A stretch of DNA of 64,000 bases, from contig CM060843.1 in assembly GCA_030762175.1 (NCBI GenBank), positions 27,796,501 to 27,860,500 on the forward strand. Direction: 5' to 3'. The position numbers were made by a program, and so were the translations under genes. Each line of letters starts with the position of its first letter. The first letter of the stretch is position 1. The notes below the pieces were generated by a model. That model did not search any database and had not been told where the DNA came from. It saw nothing but the letters and a program-made list of their open reading frames with translations. Below, one piece after another: positions 61,511-64,000 of the stretch. Source of the stretch: Metallyticus violacea (lineage: Eukaryota; Arthropoda; Insecta; Mantodea; Metallyticidae).

Positions 61511-62755
61511 TCATGAAGGCTGCTAAGGACGGTGACAATTTTATTCTTATTAGGAACATAAAAGGGTATACGGCGGTTTTCAATAAGGGGGATAGTTATC
61601 GGGAAAGAATAAATACATCAGATATAATTAATTAGTAGAAAATTTGATCAGATATGATTAATTAGTAGAAAAAATTAATCAGTTACATCTAGAGAGAGTT
61701 AGTTGATAATAAAGGTTTTGGAGATGTGTTGATTGAACAGGCCGATTTCAGATGGGCCAACCCTCTGTCCCCGACTGTTTCTGACTATTTCCCGCTGATG
61801 AGTCTTGAATTCCCGTAAATGCCTTGGCTCTGTGGATGTTCTGAATACCTTATCCGGCCGATATCGGAGGTGGCATTCTTCTCAGGAATGAATGCCGAGC
61901 TTTCCTGGATTTAATCAACAGGAGAGGACAGGACGATGGATAGAACATTGCCAAATAAAAGTGTTGGTTGCACAGTTTACAGCGATTATTTTAAAGTGCA
62001 CTTGTAATTCAGGACACGTCTGGATCACTGGCAAGGAGTTGAAACACAAGTATCCCCGCGATTTCCTTTAATCGGTTACGCACAGTAAAATTCTGATAAC
62101 TAAACAAATTGTTCATTACTTTTCCGCGACACTTTCTGCATTTATTCTCGGTCGTAATTTCTAACTAGATAGCTTTCATCCCGATGTGTGTCACATACTA
62201 AGATTATTATTACCATTTGAAAATCATCGAAACCTAACACTGCTCTCTACCAATTGTTCCGAATGCTTCCAAATTGGGCTTTTTATGTTTTCTTTAAGCG
62301 TCACTATGCGACCATTTAAATTTTAGAATATTCTAGACGCGTCCTAAATTCTATTCTCTGATTGGATTAACAGTATGACTTCTAGAAGCTTCTTGAAGCG
62401 GAATCTAAGGCTTGCTTCCTGAGTGACTAAATTTTTCCCTTTCTTCCCAGCGTTTCTTACACCTTATACTTGCGAGCTTTCTCTTTTTAAGGGTCGCTTT
62501 CTCCAAAAGGAAAGTTTGCCTATATGGTTCGCTTCAAGGATTTTTAAAGGCGACTATAAATGAAGGGTCCATTGTGAACACAAGATTCGTTCTTGCGAAT
62601 GTCTCCAGACAGTCGTGAAAAAAGATACAGTTTTAAGCTTGGTGTACATATAGCATACTTATTTCATCTTTAATGCACATAATATATACTTACACCTTGT
62701 TCACTTTCAGATGACTGTCAATAAACTTACATACATTAAAACATATATTAATAGA
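61511..62755. other. 1.25-kb sequence interrupting the piggyBac remnant
   Basis: It separates the two transposase parts that are nearly contiguous in intact family members, so it is probably a later insertion. No coding frame, tRNA-like promoter or clear terminal repeat was seen. A direct repeat (ATCAGATATAATTAATTAGT and ATCAGATATGATTAATTAGT, near 61618 and 61648) lies near one end. Confidence 0.4.
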
Positions 62756-63690
62756 CGATTAAATCGCAATATCTTATAATTACAGTTCACTATTTCTATG
62801 GGAGTCGAATCTGGAACTCCTGCTACAGGTATCGTCACATCTGCTTGAAAACCAAATAGTGTAGCATGTACTTCACGTTCTTTAGGTGTCACGTAATCGG
62901 CAGGCAGTTCACCTTTGTTTTTTTCACTAGTGTCAGATCTGAGGTAAAAATATTATCACAGTAGATATTACGTCCAGATTTTTCAAGTTCCATCGCCAAG
63001 TTCTTTGCAACATTCTCTCCGAGTCACATTACTCTGGTTTCTTCCTCCTTCCCCAATTATACTTTCATCTCCAGCAGTAACTTATTTCACTGTCACGATA
63101 AGCCAGATCTTCATTTCATATCTACCGTGTTTTGATGGTATGTGTTGTCAAAACGGACAGCGACCTCGAAAAGTCACCAAATGTTTATCCACGGTCATGC
63201 ACCATCCAGGAATGTAGGCTTCCGTCAGGGTAGCCTCCCACATGTAAAAACCTCTCTGATGGTTCGAATTTGTCAGTTCACATATGTTTACGACGGATTG
63301 CTGCGTTGTCAAAGCGCAACACTCTCAGAATAGCATGGAAGCAGTTGTGAGACAAAATTTCATTGAACAATGGACGGCTATTCTGAACACTCCACAGCTG
63401 ATCGATATCTTCATTTTTTGACTTGCAAACGCCAGTCAGGATCAAAACGCCAAGAAACTTTTTCATTCCATGCAAATCTATATCCACCAAGTCCTTGTAA
63501 ACCATTCGAACGGATGAGGGGTACACCAAAGAACTAAATAAAAGAAGAAATTTCATTATTACAGTTTCTAATTGAATACTTTGTAGGTACCTCGTCATCT
63601 TTAAATATATTCTTTTAGCTATGTTTACCTGAAATTCTAGCCTAAAGGGGTTTTTATGCACTCTAATAACAGAGGTCAACATAATTTTTT
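62756..63690 (-). pseudogene. piggyBac transposase, N-terminal and middle part
   Basis: On the minus strand 63682-63278 gives DIDLHGMKKFLGVLILTGVC, RPLFNEILSHNCFHAILRVL and RFDNAAIRRK, the first part of the DDE_Tnp_1_7 domain. Across frameshifts follow IPGWCMTVDKHLVTFRGRCP (first catalytic Asp), SGRNIYCDNIFTSDL (second), and then ELPADYVTPKEREVHATLFG with FQADVTIP. At least three frameshifts and several stops break it. The N-terminal acidic region upstream of 63690 is not recognisable. Confidence 0.8.
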
Positions 63691-64000
63691 TTCCGAAAAC
63701 AGAGTACTGACTTCAGGGCAGTTTTTTTTTCTTCTGAACTTAAATATATAATCAAAATTTTTGCATCAAGTATAGGTTTTTGACAATCATTTTTAAAATA
63801 TACTTCTGTATATTAAGCTTTCTTGGTTATCCTTTTGTAAATTACAGAAGAGGCAATTTAATTCAGAATAAATTGGCAAAACTGCAGATTGATTCATTGA
63901 AACTTGTTCTATCTCTTATTCATGTTCGAATATGTTGAACAATTATTCAAATATTGCAATGAAACCTATGCCACATAGTGAAGAGTATCCTATAAGTAAG
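63691..64000. other. no gene recognised
   Basis: AT-rich end of the window with a T run near 63722. Confidence 0.35.

Noticed and set aside
1..64000. CRISPR array, operon or phage-like system
   Set aside because: The tandem arrays have no spacers, the coding remnants are eukaryotic transposons, and nothing bacterial is present.

Overview
This window looks like repeat-rich, AT-rich nuclear DNA from an insect, most likely a large hemimetabolous genome. A cockroach is my best guess. It rests only on the kinds of dispersed repeats present and on a remembered resemblance of their translations to cockroach hypothetical proteins. No intact host gene, real tRNA, rRNA, CRISPR array or operon could be supported. 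The long stretches between repeats carry only short, shadow-like open frames. The window reads as intergenic or deep-intronic sequence built by successive transposon insertions.

The clearest layer is a set of four copies of one mariner family (11341-12475, 19702-20937, 29427-30657, 45231-46754). All lie on the + strand, all are flanked by TA, and all are dead through different lesions. A second layer is tRNA-derived SINEs. SINE-A has A box and B box and an acceptor stem pairing GGTCCTGG with CCAGGACC; there are nine copies plus a tail fragment. SINE-B has six copies or fragments. SINE-C has one copy with a perfect 11-bp target duplication. A possible fourth family lies at 36845-37165. Several copies have target duplications that fix their ends exactly. 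One SINE-A sits inside mariner copy 4, and another lies 22 bp beyond that mariner's right end.

A third layer is decayed transposon or dispersed-family coding sequence: a dispersed arthropod family on + at 3045-3851, an IS630/Tc1-type transposase at 5099-5745, a second mariner lineage on - at 16850-17420 and 17805-17999, a LINE reverse transcriptase at 23270-23645, another dispersed family on - at 40365-40773, a hAT C-terminus at 49260-49560, a DUF7869-like fragment at 53250-53505, and a piggyBac transposase on - that is split in two by about 1.25 kb (62756-63690 and 61205-61510).

Tandem and folded DNA is the fourth layer: a 27-bp minisatellite that stays open as a 9-residue repeat (1550-2180), a 71-bp triplet (3851-4061), eight 43-bp units (14774-15118), a 222-bp duplication (30966-31414), a near-perfect hairpin of about 216 bp (41079-41294), and two non-autonomous elements with terminal inverted repeats. 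The most unusual of these is 34853-35773. It has long inverted ends, an exact 9-bp target duplication, and an internal tRNA-like promoter whose A-box portion has been tandemly triplicated. I found no evidence of a novel multi-gene system; that element and the hairpin are the best candidates for something undescribed.
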